Source: Thalassobacillus devorans (GTDB lineage: Bacteria > Bacillota > Bacilli > Bacillales > Halobacillaceae). From it: DNA of 64,000 nucleotides. A program made the position numbers and the translations under genes. Of this stretch, positions 53,235 through 61,758 are shown in pieces (the stretch's first letter is position 1; each line of letters starts with the position of its first letter). The stretch is from contig NZ_JAASRY010000003.1 of assembly GCF_011761345.1 (NCBI RefSeq), positions 310,001-374,000 on the forward strand, written 5' to 3'. The notes under the pieces are model-generated. The model was not told the DNA's origin. It saw only the letters and a list, made by a program, of their open reading frames with translations, and did not search any database.

Positions 53235-54274
53235 ATATGGTTATGCGCCAAATCTTGTCGGCAGTACTGTTTAGTATATTGATAACAATCATCATAGCAG
53301 GGACTACTTTTTTAGCTTTTCCTTTGAAAGAATGGGAGGGGCTATGGGAAGTAGAAGTGTTTGATTTTCCTTACTTAATGGTCATTGTGAGTGCCCCTCT
53401 TATTATTGGGATGATCATCGGTGTTGTCTATGGGTGGTTTTGGCGTAGAAAGCTGCATGGTATTGACAGGCAGCTGAATGAACTGGTGAAAGGACAGAAG
53501 CGATCCAAATTTGAAAATGAAACGATTCAGGAAATCACAGATATTGAAAAGCATATCTCTCAACTGGAAGAAAAAATAAATAAACAGGTTGAACTTTCAC
53601 AACGACTGGCGACAGAAAGAACCAATGAACGAGAGAAAAGTCTTCAGGAAGTAGTCATCCAGGAGCGTAACCGGCTGGCGCGTGAATTGCATGATTCTGT
53701 CAGCCAGCAGCTGTTTGCTGCATCGATGATGATGTCAGCGATAAACGAAGGAGACAATCCGGGCAACATCGCTATTAAGAAGCAGCTGGCTATGGTTGAA
53801 AAAATGATTCATCAATCCCAGCTTGAAATGCGCGCCCTGCTGCTTCATTTAAGACCTGTAGCATTAAAAGGGAAGTCGATTCGCGAAGGGGTGGAAGAAC
53901 TCCTGGCAGAACTCACGCAAAAAGTGCCGATGACAATTGAATGGAATATTGAAGATATAAAAATGGATAAAGGCGTGGAAGATCAACTATTCCGCATATT
54001 GCAGGAATCCATCTCGAATACGTTAAGGCACGCGAAAGCAGATAAACTGCATGTTTTGTTGATCGAGCGCGATGAACTGATCATTATGCGTGTTGTGGAC
54101 GATGGGGCCGGTTTTGATGTCGAACAGGCAAAGTCGAGTTCCTATGGTTTGCAAAATATGCAAGAACGAGCGTATGAAGTGGGAGGTACGTTTAAAATAG
54201 TCAGTATTGAAGGACAAGGAACCAGGCTGGAAGTAAAAGTTCCTGCGTTAAAGGAAGGTGAGGGCAATGATTAA
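53231..54274 (+). CDS. liaS: Sensor histidine kinase LiaS
   Basis: This 347-residue NarL-type kinase has two N-terminal helices enclosing a very short extracytoplasmic loop (intramembrane-sensing type). Next come a HAMP-like/coiled linker (85-140), the HisKA_3 box ERNRLARELHDSVSQQLFAA with phospho-His near 153, and a HATPase domain (ILQESISNTLRHAKA, VVDDGAGFDVEQA, SYGLQNMQERAYEVGG). It senses cell-envelope stress through LiaF. It overlaps liaF by 4 nt and liaR by 8 nt. Confidence 0.93.
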   Translation: MNMVMRQILSAVLFSILITIIIAGTTFLAFPLKEWEGLWEVEVFDFPYLMVIVSAPLIIGMIIGVVYGWFWRRKLHGIDRQLNELVKGQKRSKFENETIQEITDIEKHISQLEEKINKQVELSQRLATERTNEREKSLQEVVIQERNRLARELHDSVSQQLFAASMMMSAINEGDNPGNIAIKKQLAMVEKMIHQSQLEMRALLLHLRPVALKGKSIREGVEELLAELTQKVPMTIEWNIEDIKMDKGVEDQLFRILQESISNTLRHAKADKLHVLLIERDELIIMRVVDDGAGFDVEQAKSSSYGLQNMQERAYEVGGTFKIVSIEGQGTRLEVKVPALKEGEGND

Positions 54275-54899
54275 AGTATTGTTTGCGGATGATCATGAAA
54301 TGGTTCGCATCGGGGTATCCGCTTATTTATCTGCCCAGGCAGACATTGATGTGGTGGCTGAAGCGGATGATGGTGGTGAAGCGGTGGAGTTGGCTTTACG
54401 TCTAAAGCCTGATGTTATACTGATGGATCTGGTCATGAAAGAAATGGATGGCATAGAAGCTACCAGGAAAATTATCGCTGGCTGGCCGGCAGCTAAAATA
54501 ATCATTGTCACCAGCTTCATTGATGATGAAAAGGTATACCCGGCGCTTGAAGCGGGAGCGACCAGTTATTTACTGAAAACATCAAAAGCTGAAGAGATTG
54601 CTTCAGCAATACGCGCCACCTACGAAGGACAATCGATTCTGGAACCGGAAGTGACGGGAAAAATCATGAGCCGGATGCGGAATCGAGTAGAGGACTCGCC
54701 ACATGAACAATTGACAGGTCGGGAAATGGAAATTCTGCTTAAAATAGCGGAAGGGAAAACGAATCAGGAGATCGCGGATGATTTGTATATCGCTCTTAAG
54801 ACGGTCAAAGTCCACGTCAGCAATATTCTTGGTAAGCTGGAGGTTCATGATCGAACGCAAGCTGTCATTTACGCCTTCAAGCATGACCTCGTCAAATAA
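54267..54899 (+). CDS. liaR: Response regulator LiaR
   Basis: The 210-residue NarL/LuxR-type regulator has a receiver domain (VLFADDHEMVRIG, phospho-acceptor Asp near 54 in VILMDLVMKEMDG, Thr and Lys in IIVTSF and YLLKTSK). A LuxR helix-turn-helix follows (LTGREMEILLKIAEGKTNQE, IADDLYIALKTVKVHVSNIL). It should activate the liaI promoter. The ATG at 54267 lies after GGAAGGTGAGG, inside the end of liaS. Confidence 0.94.
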   Translation: MIKVLFADDHEMVRIGVSAYLSAQADIDVVAEADDGGEAVELALRLKPDVILMDLVMKEMDGIEATRKIIAGWPAAKIIIVTSFIDDEKVYPALEAGATSYLLKTSKAEEIASAIRATYEGQSILEPEVTGKIMSRMRNRVEDSPHEQLTGREMEILLKIAEGKTNQEIADDLYIALKTVKVHVSNILGKLEVHDRTQAVIYAFKHDLVK

Positions 54900-54920
54900 A
54901 TCCGGAGAAGGGGAGAGAGT

Positions 54921-55679
54921 ATGAAGCATATACCAGTAGCCGTTCAAATGTATACCTTAAGGAATGAAAGTGAGCGAGATTTTTCCGGCACCCTAAAAAG
55001 GGTAGAGGAACTAGGTTTTGACGGAGTGGAGTTTGCAGGGTATGGGGATTTAACCGTAAAGGAAGTGAAAAGCCTTCTAGATGAACTGGGCCTTCAGGCC
55101 GTATCTTCGCATGTACCGCTGGAAGAGTTACAGGAAAACTTACCTAAAGTCATAGAGGAGCAAAAAATTTTGGGCAGCCAATACCTTGTAGTTCCGTTCC
55201 TGCTGCCCGAGCAACGAAACGAAGACGATTACCAGTCTCTAATATTATTTTTACAGCAAGCAGGAAAGAGATGTCGGGAAAAAGGCATTACACTTTGCTA
55301 CCATAACCATGATTTTGAGCTCGATCATTTATCCGACGGCAAAATGGCACTGGAAACGATTTTTGATGAAACGAATCCTGAGGAGTTACATACAGAGCTA
55401 GATATCTACTGGCTGAAAAAAGCAGGAGAGAATCCGGTGGATTGGCTGAAACGTTATCAGGGACGGTCGCCGCTTGTTCATTTGAAGGATATGACGAATG
55501 ATGAAGAACAGTTCTTTGCGGAGCTCGGAACTGGAGGCGTGGATATAGAAGCAGTGCTTGCGGCAGGGGAAGAAGCAGGCGTGAAGTGGTGGATTATTGA
55601 ACAGGACGAGAGCCGGCGTTCGCCGCTTGAGAGCCTGGAGATAAGCATGAATTACCTGAAAAATAATATTCCTTACTAG
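54921..55679 (+). CDS. Sugar-phosphate isomerase/epimerase-like TIM-barrel protein
   Basis: The 252-residue protein is an AP-endonuclease-2/xylose-isomerase-like TIM barrel: VAVQMYTLRNESERDFSGTL, ELGFDGVEFAGYGDL, LCYHNHDFEL, ELDIYWLKKAGENPVDWL and LVHLKDMTND contain the usual metal ligands (Glu, His, Asp, His). Relatives act as inosose dehydratases or sugar epimerases; the substrate is unknown. It begins 21 nt after liaR with GGAGAAGGGGAGAG upstream, so it is probably read from the lia operon, which is not typical. Confidence 0.82.
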   Translation: MKHIPVAVQMYTLRNESERDFSGTLKRVEELGFDGVEFAGYGDLTVKEVKSLLDELGLQAVSSHVPLEELQENLPKVIEEQKILGSQYLVVPFLLPEQRNEDDYQSLILFLQQAGKRCREKGITLCYHNHDFELDHLSDGKMALETIFDETNPEELHTELDIYWLKKAGENPVDWLKRYQGRSPLVHLKDMTNDEEQFFAELGTGGVDIEAVLAAGEEAGVKWWIIEQDESRRSPLESLEISMNYLKNNIPY

Positions 55680-55685
55680 AATAGT

Positions 55686-55757
55686 ATGCACTCCTTAAAA
55701 TAGACGTTGAAAAAATCTGTGGTAACAACGTGCGATTTTAAAGGGGTGCATTTTAAT
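55686..55757 (+). terminator. Long nested hairpin terminator at the end of the lia region
   Basis: ATGCACTCCTTAAAAT pairs with ATTTTAAAGGGGTGCAT (bulged), with an inner CGTTG/CAACG stem. TTTTAATT follows. Confidence 0.65.
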
Positions 55758-56130
55758 TACTTTAAAAGTTAAACAGAAAATTGGAGTCCTTAAAGAAGCT
55801 TTATTTTCCCGGGACACCTTTAATGTACATTAAACGATGAGAATGCAGGGCTAGCGGTCTTTATAGATGGTATACTGACTATAAAATGCTAGTACCCTGA
55901 AGTAATGGTCATGATAAGCAGTATTAGAACTGTTAGCGAACAAAAATCTGGCGGGAAGGACTTAATAAGTTGGATAAAGACCTGGCCAATGTAATAAAGC
56001 GGCATTTGGAGTAAGTTTGTCCAAAAATGTCAAAAGACAATAAACTCTGCATGTCTTATATGCCTTTCGTGCTAAGGGTCTCGTAGTAGAATCACCGAGC
56101 TGGGTTAAAACTAATTCTGAAGCATTTCAA
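55758..56130 (+). other. Gene-free stretch with possible remnants of a decayed gene
   Basis: No intact frame is present. On the plus strand several short protein-like stretches occur in shifted frames: NAGLAVFIDG near 55,840, LNKLDKDLANVIKRHLE near 55,960, and AFRAKGLVVESPSWVKTNSE continuing AFQLIDIISNLR near 56,060-56,155, which overlaps the mhqA promoter. VFIDG is reminiscent of NYN/PIN-like nuclease domains, but this is weak. The stretch could also be random. Confidence 0.3.
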
Positions 56131-56134
56131 TTGA

Positions 56135-56181
56135 TTGACATTATCTCAAATCTGAGATAAAATTATCTCAAATTCGAGATA
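56135..56181 (+). promoter_or_regulatory. mhqA promoter with two MhqR operator boxes
   Basis: TTGACA (56135-56140), a 17-bp spacer and TAAAAT (56158-56163) form a near-consensus promoter. TATCTCAAATCTGAGATA (56142-56159) fills the spacer. TATCTCAAATTCGAGATA (56164-56181) follows at a 22-bp repeat distance. Both match the MhqR palindrome TATCTCGAATTCGAGATA, so repression relieved by quinones or hydroquinones is expected. Confidence 0.88.
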
Positions 56182-56199
56182 TTTACAGGAGGAACTGCA

Positions 56200-57171
56200 A
56201 TGGAATTATTAGGTCTGCATCATGTTTCGCTGTTGACCGGTAAGGCAGAAGAGAACTACCGTTTTTATACAAAACTATTAGGGATGCGCCTCGTCAAAAA
56301 GTCCGTCAACCAGGATAACACCCAGTCCTATCATCTATTTTATGGCGATGCGAAAGGGAGCCCAGGGACAGAGGTGACGTTTTTTGATATTCCGATGTTG
56401 GGGAGGACTCATCAAGGGGTTTCCAGTATTTCCTCCACGTCACTTAGAGTTAAAGACACGGCTGCCTTGCATTTTTGGAAAAAGCGATTGGAAGAGAAGC
56501 GTATCAAGCATGGGGAGATTATAAAGCGAGCAGGGAGAGATACACTGGCTTTAGAAGACACAGAAGGAACAAAAATAATATTAGTTGCCGACAACGGCGA
56601 AACCGGGGTTGCAGCTGGAGAACCTTGGGAAACGGAAGAGATACCGGCGCAATTTGCCATTGTAGGTCTCGGTCCTGTCACGTTGACAGTAGCTGAATTA
56701 AAGCCGACGGCAGAGGTAATCACCAGCCTGATGGGATTTACTCATATCGGCTCCTATCCATCTCTTGTCAGTGAAAATCTTCCCGATATCGAAGTTTATG
56801 CAACCGGAGAGGGTGGAGCCGGAGCAGAGGTGCATATTGAAACCCGTCCTGAGCTGCCAAAAGAACGGCTTGGCCGCGGCGGGGTCCACCATGTAGCCTT
56901 TCGCGTCCCGAATGAAGGTGAGTACGATGCCTGGGCAGAACGTATCAGACAGGCACGTGTACCTAACTCAGGAAAAGTCGATCGACATTATTTCAAAGCA
57001 CTTTATTTCAGGGAACCAAATGGCATCTTATTTGAGCTATCCACTGATATGCCAGGCTTTGATGTTGATGAACCGCTCGAAGCGTTAGGGGAAAACCTTT
57101 CTTTACCGCCATTTTTAGAGCCTGAAAGAGAAGAAATAGAATCGAAGCTCCGTCCGCTTGAATTAACTTAA
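56200..57171 (+). CDS. mhqA: Ring-cleaving dioxygenase MhqA/MhqO (VOC family)
   Basis: This is a 323-residue double-VOC protein. The first module has LLGLHHVSLLTGKAEENYRF and GMRLVKKSVNQDNTQSYHLF. The second has GRGGVHHVAFRVPNEGEYDA and YFREPNGILFELSTDMPGF, giving His, His, Glu iron-type ligands. MhqA, MhqE and MhqO of B. subtilis are putative (hydro)quinone ring-cleavage dioxygenases that protect against quinone and diamide stress. Which paralogue this equals is uncertain. AGGAGGAAC lies before the ATG, directly after two MhqR boxes. No azoR or mhqD partner is adjacent. Confidence 0.88.
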   Translation: MELLGLHHVSLLTGKAEENYRFYTKLLGMRLVKKSVNQDNTQSYHLFYGDAKGSPGTEVTFFDIPMLGRTHQGVSSISSTSLRVKDTAALHFWKKRLEEKRIKHGEIIKRAGRDTLALEDTEGTKIILVADNGETGVAAGEPWETEEIPAQFAIVGLGPVTLTVAELKPTAEVITSLMGFTHIGSYPSLVSENLPDIEVYATGEGGAGAEVHIETRPELPKERLGRGGVHHVAFRVPNEGEYDAWAERIRQARVPNSGKVDRHYFKALYFREPNGILFELSTDMPGFDVDEPLEALGENLSLPPFLEPEREEIESKLRPLELT

Positions 57172-57172
57172 C

Positions 57173-57215
57173 AAGGAAGGGAACTATGTCACTGAGGCTG
57201 GTTCCCTTTCTTCTT
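57173..57215 (+). terminator. Terminator of mhqA
   Basis: AAGGGAAC pairs with GTTCCCTT and is followed by TCTTCTT. It overlaps the 3' end of the minus-strand small gene. Confidence 0.72.
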
Positions 57216-57377
57216 AACAGCCCTTTTTCGTCCCCATACATAAAGGAGTAATCCAACGATCGCCATTCCTAATTCCACAAAATAAAGATTGCCATATCGG
57301 ATGAGGTTCCAAAGAAATATCCCACCAAAGACAATCAATAGCATTTGCCCAATTCCTTTTAATAAATAAGTACCCAT
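57189..57377 (-). CDS. Small two-helix membrane protein of unknown function
   Basis: The 62-residue product has two membrane helices (YLLKGIGQMLLIVFGGIFLW and YFVELGMAIVGLLLYVWG) and a basic C-terminal tail (RKRAVKKKGNQPQ), so a hairpin with both ends inside the cell is likely. GGGAGGG lies 7 nt before the ATG, which supports real translation. I do not recognise the family. It is convergent with mhqA and overlaps that gene's terminator. Confidence 0.65.
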   Translation of the reverse strand: MGTYLLKGIGQMLLIVFGGIFLWNLIRYGNLYFVELGMAIVGLLLYVWGRKRAVKKKGNQPQ

Positions 57378-57510
57378 TTTCTAACCCTCCCAGTATTAGC
57401 TTATCCACTAAATTATTGTAAGGCAATGCTTCTTATAGATACAATTGTACGCTTGCTTATTTAATAACTTGGGAATACTGGTAATAGCATAACAGGAAGG
57501 AGTGACTCCC

Positions 57511-58209
57511 ATGGAATGGAAAAATCAATTGGCAGGTAATTTGAAATGGTCCGCTGATATCTCTAATCGACAGCAAAAGGAAATAGTGGCTGAGCAAGTA
57601 GCAACACATATAAAAGATGGACAAGTCATTGGAGTGGGGTCTGGTTCAACCTCCTTTCTGGCTATCCAGGCAATTGCCGATAAAGTTAAAAAAGAAAATT
57701 TATCGATTACAGCAATTCCTACATCGATTGAAGTGGCTTTAAGCTGTGCGCGCTTGGGAATTCCGACCACGACATTAACGGAAGCGCGGCCGGACTGGGG
57801 GTTTGATGGTGCTGATGAAGTAGATTCCGAATTTAATTTGATAAAAGGGCGCGGAGGCGCCATGTTTGCTGAAAAGTTAGTTATGGCAAGCTCCCCAAAA
57901 ACTTTTATCCTGGTTGACGAGAGTAAGTTCGTCGACCGTCTCGGCCATAATTTTCCGGTTCCGGTCGAGGTTGATCCACGTGCCATTAATCTTGTCGAAA
58001 CAAAGCTTCAGGAAATGGATGTCACAGCAGTTGGTCTGCGGATGGCTAAACACAAGGATGGGCCTGTTATTACGGAAGCGGGGAATATCATATTAGAGGT
58101 CAGGTTCAATCATATCGGGTTGACAACAGAGGACGATTTGAATGCTATCCCTGGAGTGATCGAAAACGGTATTTTTTTCAATTACCCGGTGGAAGTGCTC
58201 TCCAACTGA
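57511..58209 (+). CDS. rpiA: Ribose-5-phosphate isomerase A
   Basis: This 232-residue enzyme interconverts ribose-5-phosphate and ribulose-5-phosphate in the pentose phosphate pathway. Motifs are VIGVGSGSTSFLAIQAI (phosphate loop), WGFDGADEVDSEFNLIKGRG (catalytic Asp, Asp, Glu and Lys) and GGAMFAEK. An N-terminal extension of about 15 residues precedes the usual start region. Many Bacillus use RpiB, so the presence of RpiA is of note. The ATG at 57511 is 8 nt after GGAAGGAG; a GTG at 57502 abuts that site. Confidence 0.93.
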   Translation: MEWKNQLAGNLKWSADISNRQQKEIVAEQVATHIKDGQVIGVGSGSTSFLAIQAIADKVKKENLSITAIPTSIEVALSCARLGIPTTTLTEARPDWGFDGADEVDSEFNLIKGRGGAMFAEKLVMASSPKTFILVDESKFVDRLGHNFPVPVEVDPRAINLVETKLQEMDVTAVGLRMAKHKDGPVITEAGNIILEVRFNHIGLTTEDDLNAIPGVIENGIFFNYPVEVLSN

Positions 58210-58212
58210 ACG

Positions 58213-58242
58213 AGCTCATCAGCCGCTGCTGATGAGCTTTTT
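58213..58242 (+). terminator. Terminator of rpiA
   Basis: AGCTCATCAGC/GCTGATGAGCT is a perfect 11-bp stem with a CGCT loop, then TTTTAT. Confidence 0.92.
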
Positions 58243-58325
58243 ATACGTTAGAAATAATAACAACGAAAGTGGCGAGGCTAACATGGTAAACTATAATAAA
58301 CAGGGAAAAGGGAGGAGTGTTTAAA

Positions 58326-59162
58326 GTGAAGTATGAGGATTCAAAGGCAAAGGAAAAGGTACATACGGATTTTCGGGAAAAGATGACTTATGGAGAGTAC
58401 CTCGATCTTGATCAGCTGCTAGACGCCCAGAATCGTTTATCTGACCACCACGATGAAATGTTGTTCATCGTTATTCACCAAGTCAGTGAGCTTTGGATGA
58501 AATTGATTCTTCATGAATTGCGGGCTTCCATTGAATCTATACGAGGAGGGGACCTGCAGTCGGCTTTTAAAATGCTTGCCAGAGTTTCGAAAATCCAGAC
58601 CCAGATTATCCACGCCTGGGACGTATTGTCAACCTTGACACCTGCAGAGTATATTCAATTTCGTGATCAGCTGGGCCAGGCTTCTGGATTTCAGTCCTAT
58701 CAATACAGGATGATTGAATTTGCTCTCGGATATAAAACTCCCCACGTATTGAAGATTTATGAAAAGAATCCAGAGCTCCACGGAAAATTACAGGAGGCAT
58801 ATGAAGCGCCAAGCATATATGACGCAGCAATAGAAGCGCTTTCCAAAGCTGGTCTGGACATTAATCCTGCATTAGTCAATCGTGATTTTACAGAAACCTA
58901 TCACGGAGACGAGACGGTGGAAGCTGCCTGGACAAACGTATATGAAAATGTAGAAAAATACTGGGATCTATATCAACTGGCTGAAAAGCTGGTGGATATC
59001 GAAGATTGGCTCCAGCAATGGCGATTCCGTCACATGAAAACCGTGGAGCGGATTATAGGCCATAAAACCGGTACTGGCGGTTCATCGGGAGTAGGTTATT
59101 TGAAAAAAGTCCTAGACCACCGATTTTTTCCAGAATTATGGGATGTTCGAACGAATTTATGA
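58326..59162 (+). CDS. kynA: Tryptophan 2,3-dioxygenase
   Basis: This 278-residue all-helical heme enzyme opens the indole ring of tryptophan to N-formylkynurenine. [51 protein letters not shown] and the C-terminal heme-ligand region [20 protein letters not shown] are diagnostic. The preferred start is GTG at 58326, 8 nt after GGAGGAG; a GTG three codons earlier abuts that site. No kynB (formamidase) or kynU is adjacent, so the rest of the pathway lies elsewhere or is absent. Confidence 0.94.
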   Translation: MKYEDSKAKEKVHTDFREKMTYGEYLDLDQLLDAQNRLSDHHDEMLFIVIHQVSELWMKLILHELRASIESIRGGDLQSAFKMLARVSKIQTQIIHAWDVLSTLTPAEYIQFRDQLGQASGFQSYQYRMIEFALGYKTPHVLKIYEKNPELHGKLQEAYEAPSIYDAAIEALSKAGLDINPALVNRDFTETYHGDETVEAAWTNVYENVEKYWDLYQLAEKLVDIEDWLQQWRFRHMKTVERIIGHKTGTGGSSGVGYLKKVLDHRFFPELWDVRTNL

Positions 59163-59269
59163 TAGAATAGGGAACTTTTCTAGTGGATTTCAAAAAATAT
59201 GTCGATTAATATTACAAACATGTTACAATAAGGTTGCTCACTATTAACGAATAGAAGGGTAACTTGACT

Positions 59270-60700
59270 ATGAAACAAATGACAGTATTTTTAATCATGC
59301 TTGTTTTAATGACTGCCTGCTCTTTTTCACAGGCAAGTACAGGGGAAAAACAAGCCAAATCCTCCGATAAGGAAAAAGAAATAAAACTGAATATATCGAT
59401 AGAGTCAATCATTGAAGAATATGATGACTACCGGTTAGCCGTCCACTATCCTCAGACTTCCAGCGATCAGTTGAATCAAGTGATCATGGATTACGTAAAA
59501 AAGAGCATTGCTAAATTCAAGCAGGACAGTTACCAGTTGATTCAAGAGAAAAAGGGCGATACGCCGCACGAACTCAACATTGATTATGATATTCTTCATA
59601 CCTCAGAAGAGATTGTCAGCATTTCATTTGCTGAGGTGGTTGATTTAGGGGGCGAGCAACCAACGCTTGGTATATCGGTCCTTAATTTTGATGTGGGTAA
59701 TGGGAAGCGCTTGAAACTGGATAGATTATTTAAAAGTGATAGTGATTATGTAGATAAGCTGTCAGAATATGTGTCTGATCAGCTGCTTGCCCATGAAAAC
59801 CTGGGATCTACCTTTGATGAAGCATGGGTAAAACAAACCACTTCACCCGATGAAGCTAATTTTGATTTATTTTCACTTGACAATAATGGCATGAATTTTT
59901 ATTATCCAATTTCAGCTGAGGAAAACTCGGATGAACCAGTTGAAGTGACCGTACCATTAAATAAACTCGAAGGCCTGATGAAGGATAAGTATTTGTCCGC
60001 ATTGAAAAAGTATCGTACAGAGGTTCCAGTTAAAAAGCTGAATGTTAAAGCGGAAGGTGCCCCTGTGGCGACCGACCAGGTGCTGATGAATGAACAAAAG
60101 AAGCAGATTGCTTTAACCTTTGATGATGGACCCCATCATTCCATTACAGAACGAATTTTGGAAGTACTAGATAACTATGAAGCAAAAGCTACGTTTTTTG
60201 TATTAGGAAAAAGGCTCACTTATTATCCCGAACTGATCAGCCAAGCTGCTTCTGCAGGACATGAAATTGGTAACCATTCATGGAATCATCGTCAATGGGG
60301 CCGACTGAGTGACGCTGCTATCGAAGAACAGCTCCAGAGGACTGCTGATAAAGTAGAGGAATTGACCGGACACCAGCCAAGTGTTATTAAGGCTCCTTAT
60401 AATCGTGGAAATCGGGAAATCCAAAAAATTACTGAACTTCCTGTGATCGAGAGTAGTCATGACATAGAAATTTGGCGGTTATCAGAAGAAAAGGCGATTA
60501 TTAACGAAGTGATGAAGCACGCGGAAGACGGAGCAATTATTTCTTTGCAGGAGGTCTCTCCTAATATGCTAGAAGTGATTGAACCACTGATCAAGCGTCT
60601 GACCGAGGAAGGGTTTCAGCTGGTAACGGTAAGTCAGCTGTTGCAGGAAAAACAACCTGAAATAACAGGACAACCAACTTTGTCATCATGGCGCCCATAA
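59270..60700 (+). CDS. PdaC-like polysaccharide deacetylase lipoprotein with a degenerate catalytic site
   Basis: This 476-residue lipoprotein (LMTAC, Cys17) has DUF4163/DUF3298-like domains (about 40-260: YPQTSSDQLNQVIMDYVKKS, LGISVLNFDVGNGKRLKLDR) and a C-terminal NodB domain (about 280-460). IALTFDDGPHH holds the Asp pair and GHEIGNHSWNH the two metal histidines. The usual RPPY motif is KAPYNRGN, and the last motif, normally LxHD, reads AIISLQEVS, so the catalytic His is missing. The layout equals B. subtilis PdaC. Activity is doubtful. The start (ATG 59270 or TTG 59264) is uncertain. Confidence 0.82.
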   Translation: MKQMTVFLIMLVLMTACSFSQASTGEKQAKSSDKEKEIKLNISIESIIEEYDDYRLAVHYPQTSSDQLNQVIMDYVKKSIAKFKQDSYQLIQEKKGDTPHELNIDYDILHTSEEIVSISFAEVVDLGGEQPTLGISVLNFDVGNGKRLKLDRLFKSDSDYVDKLSEYVSDQLLAHENLGSTFDEAWVKQTTSPDEANFDLFSLDNNGMNFYYPISAEENSDEPVEVTVPLNKLEGLMKDKYLSALKKYRTEVPVKKLNVKAEGAPVATDQVLMNEQKKQIALTFDDGPHHSITERILEVLDNYEAKATFFVLGKRLTYYPELISQAASAGHEIGNHSWNHRQWGRLSDAAIEEQLQRTADKVEELTGHQPSVIKAPYNRGNREIQKITELPVIESSHDIEIWRLSEEKAIINEVMKHAEDGAIISLQEVSPNMLEVIEPLIKRLTEEGFQLVTVSQLLQEKQPEITGQPTLSSWRP

Positions 60701-60739
60701 CAAAGAGCAGCAAGCCTGAAGCTTGCTGCTCTTTGTTAT
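60697..60739. terminator. Shared convergent terminator of the deacetylase and hom genes
   Basis: A perfect 19-bp stem (60697-60715 with 60721-60739) has a 5-nt CTGAA loop. It contains the TAA stop codons of both convergent genes, one in each arm. Confidence 0.92.
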
Positions 60740-61743
60740 ACTGCGGCGTGTTTTTCAGAGATTTTTTCGTAGAATTCCGCATGCTCCTTCTGAAAAATTT
60801 GTACTAAATCTTCTACCATGGCGCTGGCTGTTGGCAGCTTTCCTGCGCCTGGTCCAGTCAGCGTAATCGTGCCTACGATATCACTGGTGATGGCAAGTGC
60901 ATTATCGACACCGTCGATATGATGTAACGGGTGGGTAGAAGAGAGTAATACCGGGGATACTTCCGCTATAATGGTATTGCCCTCTTTTTTAATGACCCCA
61001 ATATGCTTATACTTCTTATTTTCTTGTTTTGCATGCTGAATATCCGCCTCTGTCAGACTATTGATCCCCGTTTTTCTTACGTTCAGCCAGTCGGGCTGCT
61101 CACCGTAAATCAGCTGGCTGAGAATCATTAATTTATTGAAAGCATCTGTGCCATCAATATCATGAGTAGGGTCAGCCTCGGCATAACCTTTTTCCTGGGC
61201 TTCCGTTAAAGCAGTATCAAAGTCGATAAAACGGTCATTCATTGCTGTCAAAATGTAGTTGCTAGTGCCATTAAGGATTGCTTCTACTTTTTCGACTCGA
61301 TTCACCTGAAGCAGCTGATCGATTGTGCGGATGATTGGTGTCCCGCCTGCAGTAGTTGCCTCAAATCCGATATGCACCTTGTTTTCCCGGGCTGTTTCAA
61401 GCAATTCTCTGGCATGCCTCGCAAACATCATTTTATTCGCTGTAATGACATGGATGCCCTTATTCAGCGATCTTCTTAAATAGGTGAGCGCTGGTTCCTC
61501 ACCAACAATCGCTTCGAGTACCACATTCAAATCAGGAAGAGTTATGATTTCTTCAAAATCAGTTGTAACAAGAACGTTTTCCGGCAAATCTCTTTGTTTT
61601 GCAGGGTTTTGGACAAGAACAGCAGCAATTTCTACTTCCTTACCCAGGAGGAGGCGGAACCGCTCTTGATACTGATGAATCACTTCCTGTATTCCCTGGC
61701 CGACAGTGCCATATCCCAGCAGTGCGGCTTTGATTTTTTGCAT
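60736..61743 (-). CDS. hom: Homoserine dehydrogenase without ACT domain
   Basis: This 335-residue enzyme reduces aspartate semialdehyde to homoserine. The nucleotide-binding loop LLGYGTVGQGIQEV, HVITANKMMFARHA, the catalytic segment EATTAGGTPIIRTIDQLL, NGTSNYILTAM and AEADPTHDIDGTDAFNKL are conserved. It ends at about 335 residues, so the roughly 90-residue C-terminal ACT domain of the feedback-regulated Hom (about 430) is absent. It lies downstream of metY in a SAM-riboswitch operon, so it is probably the methionine-dedicated copy. AAGGAGG precedes the ATG. Confidence 0.92.
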   Translation of the reverse strand: MQKIKAALLGYGTVGQGIQEVIHQYQERFRLLLGKEVEIAAVLVQNPAKQRDLPENVLVTTDFEEIITLPDLNVVLEAIVGEEPALTYLRRSLNKGIHVITANKMMFARHARELLETARENKVHIGFEATTAGGTPIIRTIDQLLQVNRVEKVEAILNGTSNYILTAMNDRFIDFDTALTEAQEKGYAEADPTHDIDGTDAFNKLMILSQLIYGEQPDWLNVRKTGINSLTEADIQHAKQENKKYKHIGVIKKEGNTIIAEVSPVLLSSTHPLHHIDGVDNALAITSDIVGTITLTGPGAGKLPTASAMVEDLVQIFQKEHAEFYEKISEKHAAV

Positions 61744-61758
61744 AGTTATCCTCCTTAA

